17,202 nt of DNA from NCBI GenBank assembly GCA_023381945.1, contig JAMCQY010000336.1, positions 1-17,202 of the forward strand. The letters are read 5' to 3'. Each line of letters starts with the position of its first letter. The stretch's first letter is position 1. The position numbers and the translations under genes were made by a program. The notes under the pieces were generated by a model. That model ran no database searches. It saw only the letters and a program-made list of their open reading frames with translations, and had not been told where the DNA came from. Positions 7,295 through 15,124 of the stretch are shown in pieces. Source of the stretch: Deltaproteobacteria bacterium. GTDB taxonomy: Bacteria > Desulfobacterota > Desulfobaccia > Desulfobaccales > 0-14-0-80-60-11.

Positions 7295-7337
7295 GCATCA
7301 TTGACATTTTCCGGGATTCTGATAATTTTTCCCCCAC

Positions 7338-9326
7338 ATGGAACCGGGCAGCATTGTGGAATTTTTTGAGGAAAAGCGCCTCCTCTGCGGCGTCGTCTTG
7401 GAGCTCAAGGGCGAACGCTTACACGTCCTGGCTCAAACCGGCCGGGAACTCACCCTCCCCCCCAAACGCCTCCTGCACGCCGGACCTTCCCTGTCTCTGG
7501 CGCGGCTGAACCGCCAGGAATTGCTGAAACGCCTGGAGGAGACCGGCAATAAGCGGGAAAGCTTAAAGGCCGCGATTAACCTGGAGGAATTGTGGGATCT
7601 GCTGGTCCAGGAAGGGCAAACGAGCACCGCGGCCGAACTGGCGGAGCTGTGGTTCGGCCGCACCTCAGCCGACGAAGTGGCGGCCACCGGCCGCTGCTTG
7701 CGGGACGACCGCTTCCTGTTCAAACACAAAGACATGCAGATTATTCCCAACCCCCCGGAATTGGTGGCTCAACTGAAAGAGCAGTTTGAACGGGAGTTAG
7801 CCCGCCAACAGGAGCTGGAGGAGATTGGCTTCTGGCTCCAGGCGGTCTGGGAAGGGCGGGAACATCCTGCGCAGCCGGCATGGCGGGACCGGGTGGTGGC
7901 TATCCTGCGCCGGATGGCGGTATTCGGGGCCGAAGCTCCGGATTGTGCCCAGGGCAAGGCCTACCTGGATAAGGCCCGCCTAAATGCCGCAGATGCCCCT
8001 TTCCGGCTGCTGGTGCGACTGGGGGTTTTCCACGAAGATGAAGACCTGGAGCTCTATCGCCTGGAAGTCCCTCTGGAGTTCACTCCCGAGGTTCTGGCCC
8101 GGGTCCGGCAGCTGTCAGAAGCGACGCCGCCCGACCCTTACGCCGATCACCGCCGGGATCTGACCAATCTGAAGGTTATCACCATTGATGGGGAGCGTAC
8201 CCGGGACTTCGACGACGCCCTCAGCCTGGAAGAGGCGCCGGAGGGCTGGCGCCTGGGTATCCACATCTCCGACGTCGCGGCTATGGTCCAGCCCGACTGC
8301 TCTCTGGACCTGGAAGCCCGGGAAAGAGGCACCTCCATCTATCTGCCCGAGCGGCGCCTCCCCATGCTGCCGGAGGAGATCTCCGAAGACCTCTTGAGCC
8401 TGTTGGCCCACCAGGAGCGCCGGGCCCTGAGCTTCCTGGTGACCTTGAGTCCGGAGGCCGAGGTGCTGGATTGGAGCATCGTGCCCAGCCGAATTCAGGT
8501 AAGTCGCCGGCTGACCTATCACGAAGTGGACCTGCTCCTAAACCAGGATTCCACCCTGGGGACCCTGGCCCGGCTAAGTGAAAAGCTCAGGGAGGCGCGC
8601 CTGGCCCAAGGGGGCTATGAATTGAAGCTACCCGAGGTCTGGGTCGTTTTCACCCCCCAGGGGGGATTGCAGGTGTCGGTGGAAGACCAGGAGACCCCCA
8701 GCCGGCAACTGGTGGCCGAGGCCATGGTGCTGGCCAACTCCCTGGCGGCTCGCTTCCTGGCGGAGCACGGCATCCCGGCGGTCTATCGCAGCCAGCCGGA
8801 GCCCAGGGAACCCATCCGGCGCGAGGAGCACAAGAGCCTGCTGGAATTGTGGCAGGACCGGCGGCGTCTCAGCCGGGTGGTCATGGACCTGGAGCCCATG
8901 CCGCATTGGGGCCTGGGGTTGGACTGCTACACCCTGGCCACCTCGCCCATCCGCCGCTACCTGGACCTTCTCACCCACCGCCAGCTCCTCGCCGCGGTGA
9001 GCGAACTCCCACCGCCCTACCGGCGCAGAGATCTGGAACAGATCTTGCCGGTGATAGAGCCGGCCATGCGCCGGGCTGGGCAGCTCAAAGCCCGGCGGCT
9101 GCGTTATTGGCTTCTGAAGTACCTGGCGGCCAGGGTGGGACAGAAAAAGGAGGCCCTGGTGCTGGAATCCCTGCCGCGCCGCCACCGGCTGATCTTTCCC
9201 GATCTGCTGTTGGAGCTGTTCATGGCTGCCCCTCCAAGCCAACGGTTTTCCCCGGGAGATACTATCCTGGTGCGCCTGGATAAGGTGTTGCCGCGGGAGG
9301 ACCAGATTAAGGTGAGTTTGGCATAA
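7338..9326 (+). CDS. RNB-domain exoribonuclease (RNase II/R family)
   Basis: The 662-residue enzyme is a 3'-to-5' hydrolytic exoribonuclease of the RNase II/R superfamily. Residues 1-50 look like a small beta-barrel (GSIVEF...LHVLAQTGRELTLPPKRL), similar in style to the N-terminus of cyanobacterial RNase II/R-like proteins. Residues 60-260 are a helical/winged region. The RNB catalytic domain starts near 273, with the acidic cluster IDGERTRDFDDA supplying D284, D290, D292 and D293, followed by HISDVA (309-314). The family signature TSPIRRYLDLLTHR is at 535-548. The C-terminus is a short S1-like barrel (GDTILVRLDKVL...QIKVSLA). It is shorter than E. coli RNase R and lacks its basic tail. The ATG at 7338 has no clear Shine-Dalgarno sequence; it starts just before the N-terminal barrel. 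Confidence 0.93.
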   Translation: MEPGSIVEFFEEKRLLCGVVLELKGERLHVLAQTGRELTLPPKRLLHAGPSLSLARLNRQELLKRLEETGNKRESLKAAINLEELWDLLVQEGQTSTAAELAELWFGRTSADEVAATGRCLRDDRFLFKHKDMQIIPNPPELVAQLKEQFERELARQQELEEIGFWLQAVWEGREHPAQPAWRDRVVAILRRMAVFGAEAPDCAQGKAYLDKARLNAADAPFRLLVRLGVFHEDEDLELYRLEVPLEFTPEVLARVRQLSEATPPDPYADHRRDLTNLKVITIDGERTRDFDDALSLEEAPEGWRLGIHISDVAAMVQPDCSLDLEARERGTSIYLPERRLPMLPEEISEDLLSLLAHQERRALSFLVTLSPEAEVLDWSIVPSRIQVSRRLTYHEVDLLLNQDSTLGTLARLSEKLREARLAQGGYELKLPEVWVVFTPQGGLQVSVEDQETPSRQLVAEAMVLANSLAARFLAEHGIPAVYRSQPEPREPIRREEHKSLLELWQDRRRLSRVVMDLEPMPHWGLGLDCYTLATSPIRRYLDLLTHRQLLAAVSELPPPYRRRDLEQILPVIEPAMRRAGQLKARRLRYWLLKYLAARVGQKKEALVLESLPRRHRLIFPDLLLELFMAAPPSQRFSPGDTILVRLDKVLPREDQIKVSLA

Positions 9327-9346
9327 GGTTGATCTAATGCAAAGAT

Positions 9347-9389
9347 GATCTCACGCAAAGACGCCAAGGCGCAAAGAAAGACGCAAAAA
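9347..9389. repeat. Octamer array C, copy 1 (left border of the GxxExxY unit)
   Basis: ATCTCACGCAAAG followed by ACGCCAAG, GCGCAAAG and AAAGACGC words. It faces an inverted copy at 9802-9828 across the GxxExxY gene. A third copy lies at 16326-16370. Imperfect 8-bp periodicity is visible. Confidence 0.8.
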
Positions 9390-9413
9390 ATGTAGATTTA
9401 AAAAGAAAAAGTT

Positions 9414-9778
9414 TTATTCGAGGCCGTTGACAATCCGGCTGATGCCGTTCTTGATCAAATTAATAAACCTAACCTCTTATCGGCTAGGCGAAGATAGGTG
9501 AGAAGCTGCTTCTTGTGGACCGGACCCACCTGTTCTATTGATTTCAATTCAACTACGATTAAATCCTCAACAATCAGATCGGCAACAAAGGCCAACTCCA
9601 GTTGCACAGATTCATAAACGAGAGGAATCGGCTCCTGCCTCAGGACCTTCAGGTTTCTTTTTCGCAATTCATGGGCCAAGACCTCTTCGTAAACCGACTC
9701 CAGCAAACCGGGACCTAAAGTAGTGTGCACCTTGTAAGCCGCATCCACAATCAATCGAGCGACCTCATTTTCGTGCAT
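9414..9778 (-). pseudogene. GxxExxY family protein, C-terminus frameshifted by a small deletion
   Basis: The open frame runs from ATG 9778 to TGA 9455-9457 and gives 107 residues. It contains the family motif in GPGLLESVYEEVLAHELRKR (22-41) and the conserved core DLIVEDLIVVELKSIE...HKKQLLTYLRLADKRLGLLI. The family normally continues through about six residues into a K-N-G-I-x-R-x-V-N-G-L ending. That ending is still present downstream in another frame (IKNGISRIVNGLE, then TAA at 9414-9416), so a deletion of roughly 16 bp just after GLLI has removed it from the reading frame. Family members have a nuclease-like alpha/beta core but no firmly known role. The gene is bracketed by inverted octamer arrays, suggesting a mobile cassette. 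The truncated protein could still be made. Confidence 0.8.
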
Positions 9779-9801
9779 CTATGGCGCCTTTTATTTTATT
9801 C

Positions 9802-9828
9802 TTGCGTCTTTGCATCTTTGCGTGAGAT
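9802..9828. repeat. Octamer array C, copy 2 (right border, inverted)
   Basis: TTGCGTCTTTGCATCTTTG followed by CGTGAGAT. Read on the minus strand it begins ATCTCACGCAAAGA, exactly like the outer edge of copy 1, so the two form terminal-inverted-repeat-like borders of a unit of about 480 bp. Confidence 0.8.
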
Positions 9829-9835
9829 AGCCTTC

Positions 9836-11131
9836 TTATGCTCCGAATACTCTCGCAAAGATCGTATCCACCTGCCGCAGATAGCGGCTCAGGTCGAAGA
9901 TGGCCGTGAGTTCCGCCGGGGTCAGGTGCTTGCCGATGTCTTTATCCTCCTGCACCCGCTGGGGAAATTCGCCGCCCTCCTGCCAGACCAGCATGGCCGG
10001 CCGCTGCACCAGGCGATAGGCCGCGTCCCGGCTGAGGCCTTTCTCGATCAGGGCCAGCAGCAGGCTCTGGGAGAAGACCAGGCCGTGGGTAAGGTTGAGG
10101 TTCTTGATCATGTTGGCCGGATAGACCTGGAGGTTCTTCAACAGGCGGGTCAGGCGGGCCAGCATGAAGTCCAGGAGCACCGTGGAATCCGGGGCGATGA
10201 GGCGCTCCACCGAGGAGTGGCTGATGTCCCGTTCGTGCCACAGGGCCACGTTTTCCAGGGCCGCCAGGGCATGGCCCCGAAGCAGGCGGGCCAGGCCGCA
10301 GAGGTTCTCGGAGAGGACCGGATTGCGCTTGTGGGGCATGGCTGAAGAGCCTTTCTGGCCCGCCGCGAAAAGCTCCTCCGCCTCCCGCACCTCGGTGCGC
10401 TGCAGGTGCCTGATCTCCAGGGCCACCTTCTCTATGCTGGCGCCGATCAGGGCCAGGGTGAGGAAATATTCGGCATGGCGGTCCCGCTGGATGACCTGGG
10501 TGGAGATGGCCGCGGGTTTCAGCCCCAGGCGGGCGCAGGTCTTGGCTTCCACCTCCGGAGGCAGATGGGCGAAGGTGCCCACCGCGCCGGAGAGCTTGCC
10601 CACCGCGACGGTCTCACGGGCATTTGAAAGCCTAATCCGCTGCCGCTGAAATTCAGCGTACCATAAGGCAAACTTGAGACCCATGGTGGTTGGTTCGGCG
10701 TGGACCCCGTGCGTGCGGCCGACCACTGGCAGGTCCTTAAATTCATAGGCGCGGTTTTTCAAAACCGCCAGCAGCTCGTCCAAATCGGCCAGCAACTGGT
10801 CGGCTGCCTCTTTCAGACGCAGGCCCAGGGCGGTGTCCAGGACGTCCGAGGAAGTTAATCCGTAGTGGAAGTAGCGGCCGTCCTCGCCCATGCAGCTGGC
10901 CACCTGGTCTACAAACGCGGCTACGTCATGATGGGTCTTCTCTTCGATGGCCAGGATCTGTGCGACGTCACAGGCGGCCTTACCGAAGGCCCGCGCCGGC
11001 ACCTCCCGGGGGATGATGCCGCACTCCGCCATGGCTTCCATAGCTGCCAGTTCCACCTTAAGCCAGGTGGCAAACTTGTTCTCGTCGGTCCAGATGCGGG
11101 CCATTTCTTTGCGGCTGTATCGGGGGATCAT
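9836..11131 (-). CDS. purB: Adenylosuccinate lyase
   Basis: PurB catalyses two fumarate-releasing steps of purine synthesis: SAICAR to AICAR, and adenylosuccinate to AMP. The ATG at 11131 is chosen over an upstream one at 11272 because GAGGTG lies five bases before it, and the resulting 431 residues start with MIPRYSRKEMARIW, as in Bacillus-type PurB. Conserved parts are H68 (KTHHD), the TSSDV motif at 93-97, H141 in GRTHGVHAEP (catalytic acid region) and the fumarase/ASL signature GSSAMPHKRNP at 261-271 with its mobile-loop serines. No residues are missing. It is a cytoplasmic homotetramer in characterised relatives. No other purine gene is adjacent, so it appears to stand alone. Its stop codon is only a few bases from the right octamer array of the GxxExxY unit. 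Confidence 0.97.
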   Translation of the reverse strand: MIPRYSRKEMARIWTDENKFATWLKVELAAMEAMAECGIIPREVPARAFGKAACDVAQILAIEEKTHHDVAAFVDQVASCMGEDGRYFHYGLTSSDVLDTALGLRLKEAADQLLADLDELLAVLKNRAYEFKDLPVVGRTHGVHAEPTTMGLKFALWYAEFQRQRIRLSNARETVAVGKLSGAVGTFAHLPPEVEAKTCARLGLKPAAISTQVIQRDRHAEYFLTLALIGASIEKVALEIRHLQRTEVREAEELFAAGQKGSSAMPHKRNPVLSENLCGLARLLRGHALAALENVALWHERDISHSSVERLIAPDSTVLLDFMLARLTRLLKNLQVYPANMIKNLNLTHGLVFSQSLLLALIEKGLSRDAAYRLVQRPAMLVWQEGGEFPQRVQEDKDIGKHLTPAELTAIFDLSRYLRQVDTIFARVFGA

Positions 11132-11200
11132 ATCTTCACCTCTATCGGGTTGGAATCGGATAACTTTGTTGTGGGTGCGGGTAAAAAACGGCCCAACGGC

Positions 11201-11252
11201 ACAGGCTGGAAAGCCTGTATTACTGCTTAAGGGCGGACACTTGGGTCCGCCC
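11201..11252. repeat. Two REP-like palindromes upstream of purB
   Basis: 11201-11218 (ACAGGCT/AGCCTGT around GGAA) is a second copy of the element at 361-382. Next to it, GGGCGGAC (11231-11238) pairs with GTCCGCCC (11245-11252). They lie in the 11132-11513 spacer between the divergent purB and ispG genes. Confidence 0.7.
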
Positions 11253-11362
11253 CTACGGATGGTTATGCGCATGCTGATTATAAACAGAAGGCCCTGATAA
11301 GAGAAGCAGATTGACGAAACAAATTGGCATTGCTAAATTTCTTGGTATCGGCATCCTATTTT

Positions 11363-11397
11363 AGATTCTTCGGTTGCTTCGCTCCCTCAGAATGACA
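11363..11397. repeat. Dispersed AGATTCTTCGG...AGAATGACA repeat, copy 1
   Basis: This 35-bp word matches 12886-12920 nearly base for base, with an extra inverted relative at 12839-12864. It is a dispersed intergenic element of a type seen in high copy in many bacterial genomes. Confidence 0.7.
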
Positions 11398-11474
11398 ATT
11401 TTTGCGAAACCTGGATTTTGCAAGAGGTTCTGAAGGTACTAACAGTCACAGAGAAAATATCTCTTTTGGGCAAC

Positions 11475-11509
11475 TTGCGTGCACCGGCTGATTCCGTTAG
11501 AATCTAACG
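11475..11509 (+). promoter_or_regulatory. Possible ispG promoter with near-leaderless start
   Basis: TTGCGT (11475-11480), a 17-bp spacer and TAGAAT (11498-11503) resemble a sigma-70 promoter, the -10 element matching at five of six positions. Transcription would begin about four bases before the ATG at 11514, agreeing with the lack of a Shine-Dalgarno sequence. A palindrome CGTTAG-AAT-CTAACG (11495-11509) overlaps the -10 element and could be an operator. Confidence 0.35.
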
Positions 11510-11513
11510 AGTT

Positions 11514-12623
11514 ATGTCTCAGAAAAATGACGCCTTCCAGATAAAGCGCAAACCCACCCGGGCCATTCATATCGGCCCCGTGCAGGTGGGCGGCGGGGCC
11601 CCGGTGGTGGTGCAAAGCATGACCAACACCGACACCCGGGACGTGGCGGCCACTTTAGCCCAGATTCAGAGATTGGCCGCAGCCGGCTGTGAAGTGGCCC
11701 GCCTGGCCATCCCGGACCAGAAGGCGGCCGCGGCCTTCGGCGAGATCAAGCGGGAGAGCCCGCTGCCCCTCATCGCGGACATTCATTTCAACCATCGCCT
11801 GGCTTTGGCGGCCCTGGAACAGGGGGCCGACGCCATCCGCATCAACCCCGGCAATCTGGGGGGCGAGAAGAAGACCCGCCAGGTGCTGGAGGCCTGCCGG
11901 CAAAAAGGCGTGTCCCTGCGCCTGGGGGTCAATGCCGGCTCCCTGGAAGCGGACCTGCTGGAAAAGTTTGGCGCCCCCACGGCCGCTGCGCTGGCGGCCA
12001 GCGCCCTGCGGTGGATCGAAAAATTCGAAGATTGGGGTTTTTTTGACTTCAAGATTTCCCTGAAGTCTTCCGATGTGCTGGTGACCGTGGCGGCTTACCG
12101 GGAGCTCTCCCGCCGGACCGATTATCCCCTGCACCTGGGAGTGACGGAAGCCGGAGGACTGATTGCCGGCACGGTGAAGTCCGCTTTGGGGATCGGCATG
12201 CTCCTGGCTGAGGGTATTGGAGACACCATGCGGGTTTCCCTCACTCGCGACCCGGTCGAGGAAATCCGGGTGGCGTATGAAATACTCCGGGCCCTGCACC
12301 TCAGGGAGAGGGGAGTGGAACTCATCTCCTGCCCCACTTGCGGCCGCTGCCGCATCGACCTCTTTTCACTGGCCGAAGAGGTGGAGCGCCGTCTCCTGAC
12401 CGTGACCGCGCCTCTCAAGGTGGCCATCATGGGCTGCGTGGTGAACGGTCCGGGAGAGGCCCGGGAAGCCGACGTCGGCATCGCCGGCGGCGCCGGCTTA
12501 GGGCTGCTCTTTAAAAAAGGCGAGATTGTCCGCCAGGTGCCGGAAGCGGAGCTGCTTTGCACCCTGCTCTCCGAAGTGGCGGACCTCACCGGCGAGACGG
12601 TGGACCTGCCGGAAGAGAAATAA
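11514..12623 (+). CDS. ispG: 4-hydroxy-3-methylbut-2-enyl diphosphate synthase (GcpE)
   Basis: IspG carries out the penultimate step of the MEP isoprenoid pathway, reductively converting methylerythritol cyclodiphosphate to HMBPP with a [4Fe-4S] cluster. The 369 residues contain the N-terminal TIM barrel with the signature VVVQSMTNTDTRDV (31-44), the RINPGNLGG motif (109-117), and the C-terminal cluster domain with C273 and C276 (SCPTCGRC), C308 (MGCVVNGPGEA) and E315, the expected fourth ligand. Length and motif spacing match the E. coli enzyme closely, with no insertion of the plant or chlamydial type. The ATG at 11514 has no Shine-Dalgarno sequence but a promoter-like sequence lies immediately upstream. 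It stands alone and no other MEP-pathway gene is visible here. Confidence 0.97.
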   Translation: MSQKNDAFQIKRKPTRAIHIGPVQVGGGAPVVVQSMTNTDTRDVAATLAQIQRLAAAGCEVARLAIPDQKAAAAFGEIKRESPLPLIADIHFNHRLALAALEQGADAIRINPGNLGGEKKTRQVLEACRQKGVSLRLGVNAGSLEADLLEKFGAPTAAALAASALRWIEKFEDWGFFDFKISLKSSDVLVTVAAYRELSRRTDYPLHLGVTEAGGLIAGTVKSALGIGMLLAEGIGDTMRVSLTRDPVEEIRVAYEILRALHLRERGVELISCPTCGRCRIDLFSLAEEVERRLLTVTAPLKVAIMGCVVNGPGEAREADVGIAGGAGLGLLFKKGEIVRQVPEAELLCTLLSEVADLTGETVDLPEEK

Positions 12624-12838
12624 CCGCAATATCGTTTTGTTGGCTATTTGAAGTATTGCCGCGTTAGAAATTTCCCCGCACTACAAGCCTCTTTAAAATC
12701 GATTTTTAATATCCACCTGAGCACTAGGTATTTTCACCAACTAACGCTTCGCTGCACTCAAAGGACATCTTGTCTATGTGAAGTCTGACAACGGCATGTG
12801 GCTATTTGGCCCCATGATGCTCTTGCAAAAAGCTGTTT

Positions 12839-12920
12839 TGTCATCCTGAGCGCAGCGAAGGATCTTTATTTTAGGCCTATATATGAGATTCTTCGGTCGC
12901 TCCGCTCCCTCAGAATGACA
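12839..12920. repeat. Inverted pair of the dispersed ...CAGAATGACA repeat
   Basis: The left arm, 12839-12864 (TGTCATCCTGAGCGCAGCGA and on), is the inverse complement in pattern of the right arm, 12886-12920 (AGATTCTTCGG...CAGAATGACA), with about 21 bp between. The right arm matches the copy at 11363-11397. A foldback of this form resembles a miniature transposable element. Confidence 0.7.
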
Positions 12921-13140
12921 TTAACGTTGACTTTTGAAAAGGCTGCAATGGTAAAAAAATAATCCCGCCAGACCTTTTATTTCATTTCTACCATAAAAGC
13001 CTATGGAAATCCGGGATTACCTGATTTATATGTAAGCTCAATAAACAATTAAGTTGGTAATGAAGTTAAGTTACGGCACAAAAAATCGGCGGGCCATGAA
13101 GCGCTAGGCCATGAAAAATCGGATTTTCTTAAAAAATTGC

Positions 13141-13169
13141 TTGACAAACGGTCAAAAAATTCTTATGCG
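13141..13169 (+). promoter_or_regulatory. Candidate sigma-70 promoter of the lipoprotein pair
   Basis: A perfect TTGACA -35 element (13141-13146) is followed after 17 bp by TATGCG (13164-13169), a weak -10. The -35 lies inside the palindrome TTGAC-AAACG-GTCAA (13141-13155), a possible repressor or activator site. The transcript would carry a leader of about 140 bases before the ATG at 13317. Confidence 0.4.
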
Positions 13170-13316
13170 AAGACATAAACAACTTAAGATAGATGAAACG
13201 TAAGAGGAGTCTTGGGTAAAATAAAGTGTAAACAAACAGAAGCAAGGCCGTAATGGATCGGGGACGCTGAACCTGGATCGGGCTGCGCGCCACAATTTTT
13301 CAATGGGGGGCTGGAA

Positions 13317-13748
13317 ATGAAGATCGTGGGCTTAATGGTAGTAACGGCTTTGTTGTTGGCGGGATGTGCCACCTTCCAACGTTCGGAGGTGATCGAAACC
13401 GACAAACTTGATGGCTATGCCTCCGGAAATTACCGGGACAACAGCGGCGGCAATAACGGGGTATTTGGAATTGCCGGCGGCGGCGGCGGCTGGAGTGGGG
13501 GCGGAGCCGGCGGTGTGGGATCGGCTGGAATGTTCGTCAAGACTGGTCCGCCTAACAGCGGCGCTTATCAGTTTGCCAGGGCCATTGCGATGATCAACTA
13601 CAGCAAAAAATTGAAAGCGATCAGATACGACCAGACCGGGCGGATCATCGACTATGAGTTCGATCAGCGGCCCCTCAGCCAGGCGACTGTTTATCCGCCG
13701 GCCCAAAGGACCGTACCGCAATCCTTCGGCTATCAGCCCGTGCAATAG
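13317..13748 (+). CDS. Small glycine-rich lipoprotein
   Basis: The 143-residue product starts with a type II signal peptide ending in LLAGC and should be lipidated at C17. A GGGGGG run lies seven bases before the ATG. Residues 43-71 are mostly Gly with Ser/Asn, a flexible linker. The remaining C-terminal part (AYQFARAIAMINYSKKLKAIRYDQTGRIIDYEF, from 83 on) looks like a helix followed by a short beta-hairpin. The end is Pro/Gln-rich. I recognise no family. The next gene begins 14 bp after the stop and also encodes a lipoprotein, so the two are probably one transcription unit working together in the envelope. The role is unknown. Confidence 0.75.
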   Translation: MKIVGLMVVTALLLAGCATFQRSEVIETDKLDGYASGNYRDNSGGNNGVFGIAGGGGGWSGGGAGGVGSAGMFVKTGPPNSGAYQFARAIAMINYSKKLKAIRYDQTGRIIDYEFDQRPLSQATVYPPAQRTVPQSFGYQPVQ

Positions 13749-13762
13749 AAGGTGCTAAGACC

Positions 13763-14323
13763 ATGAACAGGAAAATCATCTGTCTGCTTGGCGCCATGGC
13801 GTTGCTGGCCGGTTGCGCGCAAGATTTCCCTTCAACGGTTACCACTCCCTATGAGCCATATACTTATAATTCTTTGGTGACCAAGATCCCGCCGGGTGGA
13901 AACCCTAACCCCACCTTTGATCCATTGCAGGTGGAGAAGTCGGCACTGCCTGATATCAAGGACCTGCCGTCGTCACCCGTCGTTGATCAGGCGGGGCCGG
14001 CCCGTAAATATACCGGCATCATTAAAAATAAGACCCGGTACGAGGTCTCGGTGCCTTCGGGAAACAGCGGCGCTACTTTGACAATTCCGGCCAGGGGGTG
14101 GATAGAATACACTGCTTATGCGCGCCACTTCCCGCTGACGGCCTATCATAACGGCAAGCCGTTCTACTGCATGAATATTAACGCCAGTGTCGGAGATTAT
14201 CCCTTTATGTGCGACAGGTACGATTTCATGGTGGAGATCGTCAAACCTGAACCGAGGCCGCTGGCCCCGGGCAAAAAAATGAAGCGCTATAAACGGAAGG
14301 CCAAGGTGGTGGAGGAGGGATGA
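13763..14323 (+). CDS. Lipoprotein of unknown function
   Basis: This 186-residue protein has a type II signal peptide ending in LLAGC (lipidation at C18) and a usable AAGGTG sequence eight bases before the ATG. Residues 20-80 are Pro-rich and probably extended. Residues 81-162 look like a compact beta domain (KYTGIIKNKTRYEVSVPSG, TLTIPARGWIEYTAYA) with two cysteines, C136 and C150, that could form a disulfide outside the cytoplasm. The C-terminal tail (171-181) is strongly basic (KKMKRYKRKAK), suiting contact with a polyanion or peptidoglycan. No family recognised. It lies 14 bp downstream of the glycine-rich lipoprotein gene and is followed by a strong hairpin at 14367-14395. Confidence 0.75.
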   Translation: MNRKIICLLGAMALLAGCAQDFPSTVTTPYEPYTYNSLVTKIPPGGNPNPTFDPLQVEKSALPDIKDLPSSPVVDQAGPARKYTGIIKNKTRYEVSVPSGNSGATLTIPARGWIEYTAYARHFPLTAYHNGKPFYCMNINASVGDYPFMCDRYDFMVEIVKPEPRPLAPGKKMKRYKRKAKVVEEG

Positions 14324-14366
14324 AGGGCTTAGGCTACTAGGAGCGGGTTCTAGAAATGTTCGTATT

Positions 14367-14395
14367 GTAGGGGCGGGTTTGAAACCCGCCCCTAC
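14367..14395. terminator. Bidirectional hairpin between convergent genes
   Basis: GTAGGGGCGGGTTT (14367-14380) and AAACCCGCCCCTAC (14382-14395) are perfect 14-bp inverse complements around one base, followed by TTTTG on the plus strand. It sits between the convergent lipoprotein and ThiF-like genes. It could end transcription of the lipoprotein pair, but the same GGGGCGGGTTT palindrome style occurs as a dispersed REP-like repeat, so either or both roles are possible. Confidence 0.6.
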
Positions 14396-14422
14396 TTTTG
14401 TTGGGCCACCTGTGCCACCAGG

Positions 14423-15094
14423 TCAAACCCGGCGATTGACGGGGCGGCTGAGGTTTTGCCGGATGTCCAGGTAGACTTCGCAGTAACCGGGCAAGTCCTG
14501 GCGCAGGCAGTAAAAGGCGTTAAGCATCAGGGAGGCCACCATGAGGTTGGTGAATAGAAGTTGGGGGCTGCCTGCGGCCATGAGCTCCTCGCAGGAGAGC
14601 TCACTGGGGTGGCGGTCCTGGGGCCGGGCGATCTCCGGGTGATAGCGGCCAAGCCGCGGAGTCAGGTCTTGGCCATCCCGCCGGAGATAGACCTGGATGT
14701 TGCCGTCCTCAAAATCATTGCCCCCGGAGATGAGGGTGAGCTCCGGCAGGGTGGCGGCGTGCTCGTCTGCCAGGTGGCGGGAGGCGTGGTTATCCACCAT
14801 CAGAAAGACGACGTCACCCGTGGTAATGAGGTTCGGGGCGTTGTCATAAGTGAGGTATTCCGGGATGGCACGCAAGGACAGGGCTTCGAACTCCTCTGCC
14901 AACTCCCGGGCCTTGATTTCGGCCTTATTGCCTAGACGGGCGAAAGCCTGGCGGGGGGCGTTGGCGCGTTCGAAACGGTCGCCGTCGATGAGGGTGAGGC
15001 GGGCCCTCTCCCCGGCATAGTTGAGGTAGCGGCAAAGAAAGGGCAGCAGGGCGCAGCCGATGCCGCCGATGCCGATGGCCTTGATCTCTATCAT
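14423..15094 (-). CDS. E1/ThiF-like adenylating protein
   Basis: This 223-residue protein has the E1/ThiF/MoeB Rossmann fold that adenylates the C-terminus of a ubiquitin-like or sulfur-carrier protein. Visible features are the glycine-rich ATP loop GIGGIG (8-13), LIDGD with D37 at the ribose position, N45 and R48-Q49 (family N-x-x-R-Q), K57 after LGN, and DNHASR (101-106) supplying the Mg/ATP aspartate. C168 in ELSCEEL aligns by position with the conserved cysteine region of ThiF-like proteins and may be catalytic. The zinc-binding CxxC pairs of MoeB/ThiF are absent, and no rhodanese domain is attached. The ATG at 15094 is two bases from a heptamer array, with no Shine-Dalgarno sequence. A JAMM protein gene lies upstream on the same strand, the pairing seen in PRTRC and ubiquitin-like operons. 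The carrier substrate is unknown. Confidence 0.88.
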   Translation of the reverse strand: MIEIKAIGIGGIGCALLPFLCRYLNYAGERARLTLIDGDRFERANAPRQAFARLGNKAEIKARELAEEFEALSLRAIPEYLTYDNAPNLITTGDVVFLMVDNHASRHLADEHAATLPELTLISGGNDFEDGNIQVYLRRDGQDLTPRLGRYHPEIARPQDRHPSELSCEELMAAGSPQLLFTNLMVASLMLNAFYCLRQDLPGYCEVYLDIRQNLSRPVNRRV

Positions 15095-15096
15095 GT

Positions 15097-15124
15097 CAGT
15101 AGCCAGTAGTCATTAGTCAGTTGT
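15097..15124. repeat. Heptamer array B, copy 3
   Basis: CAGTAGC, CAGTAGT, CATTAGT and CAGTTGT in tandem, ending two bases before the ATG of the ThiF-like gene. The same word family occurs at 6196-6220. Confidence 0.7.

Larger units (their letters stand above)
12624..13316. other. Long spacer with dispersed repeats, no gene seen
   Basis: This 690-bp AT-rich region between ispG and the lipoprotein pair has no convincing reading frame. It contains the inverted dispersed repeat at 12839-12920, a direct duplication of GGCCATGAA near 13093-13121, two AAAATCGG words near it, and the promoter-like sequence at 13141. No tRNA or other RNA gene was recognised. Confidence 0.55.

Noticed and set aside
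7300..7324. TTGACA ... GATAAT as a promoter for the RNB ribonuclease
   Set aside because: The spacing between the two hexamers is only 14 bp, too short for a usual sigma-70 promoter.
9347..9389. Octamer array as a CRISPR array
   Set aside because: The units are contiguous 8-bp words with no unique spacers, and no cas gene is present.
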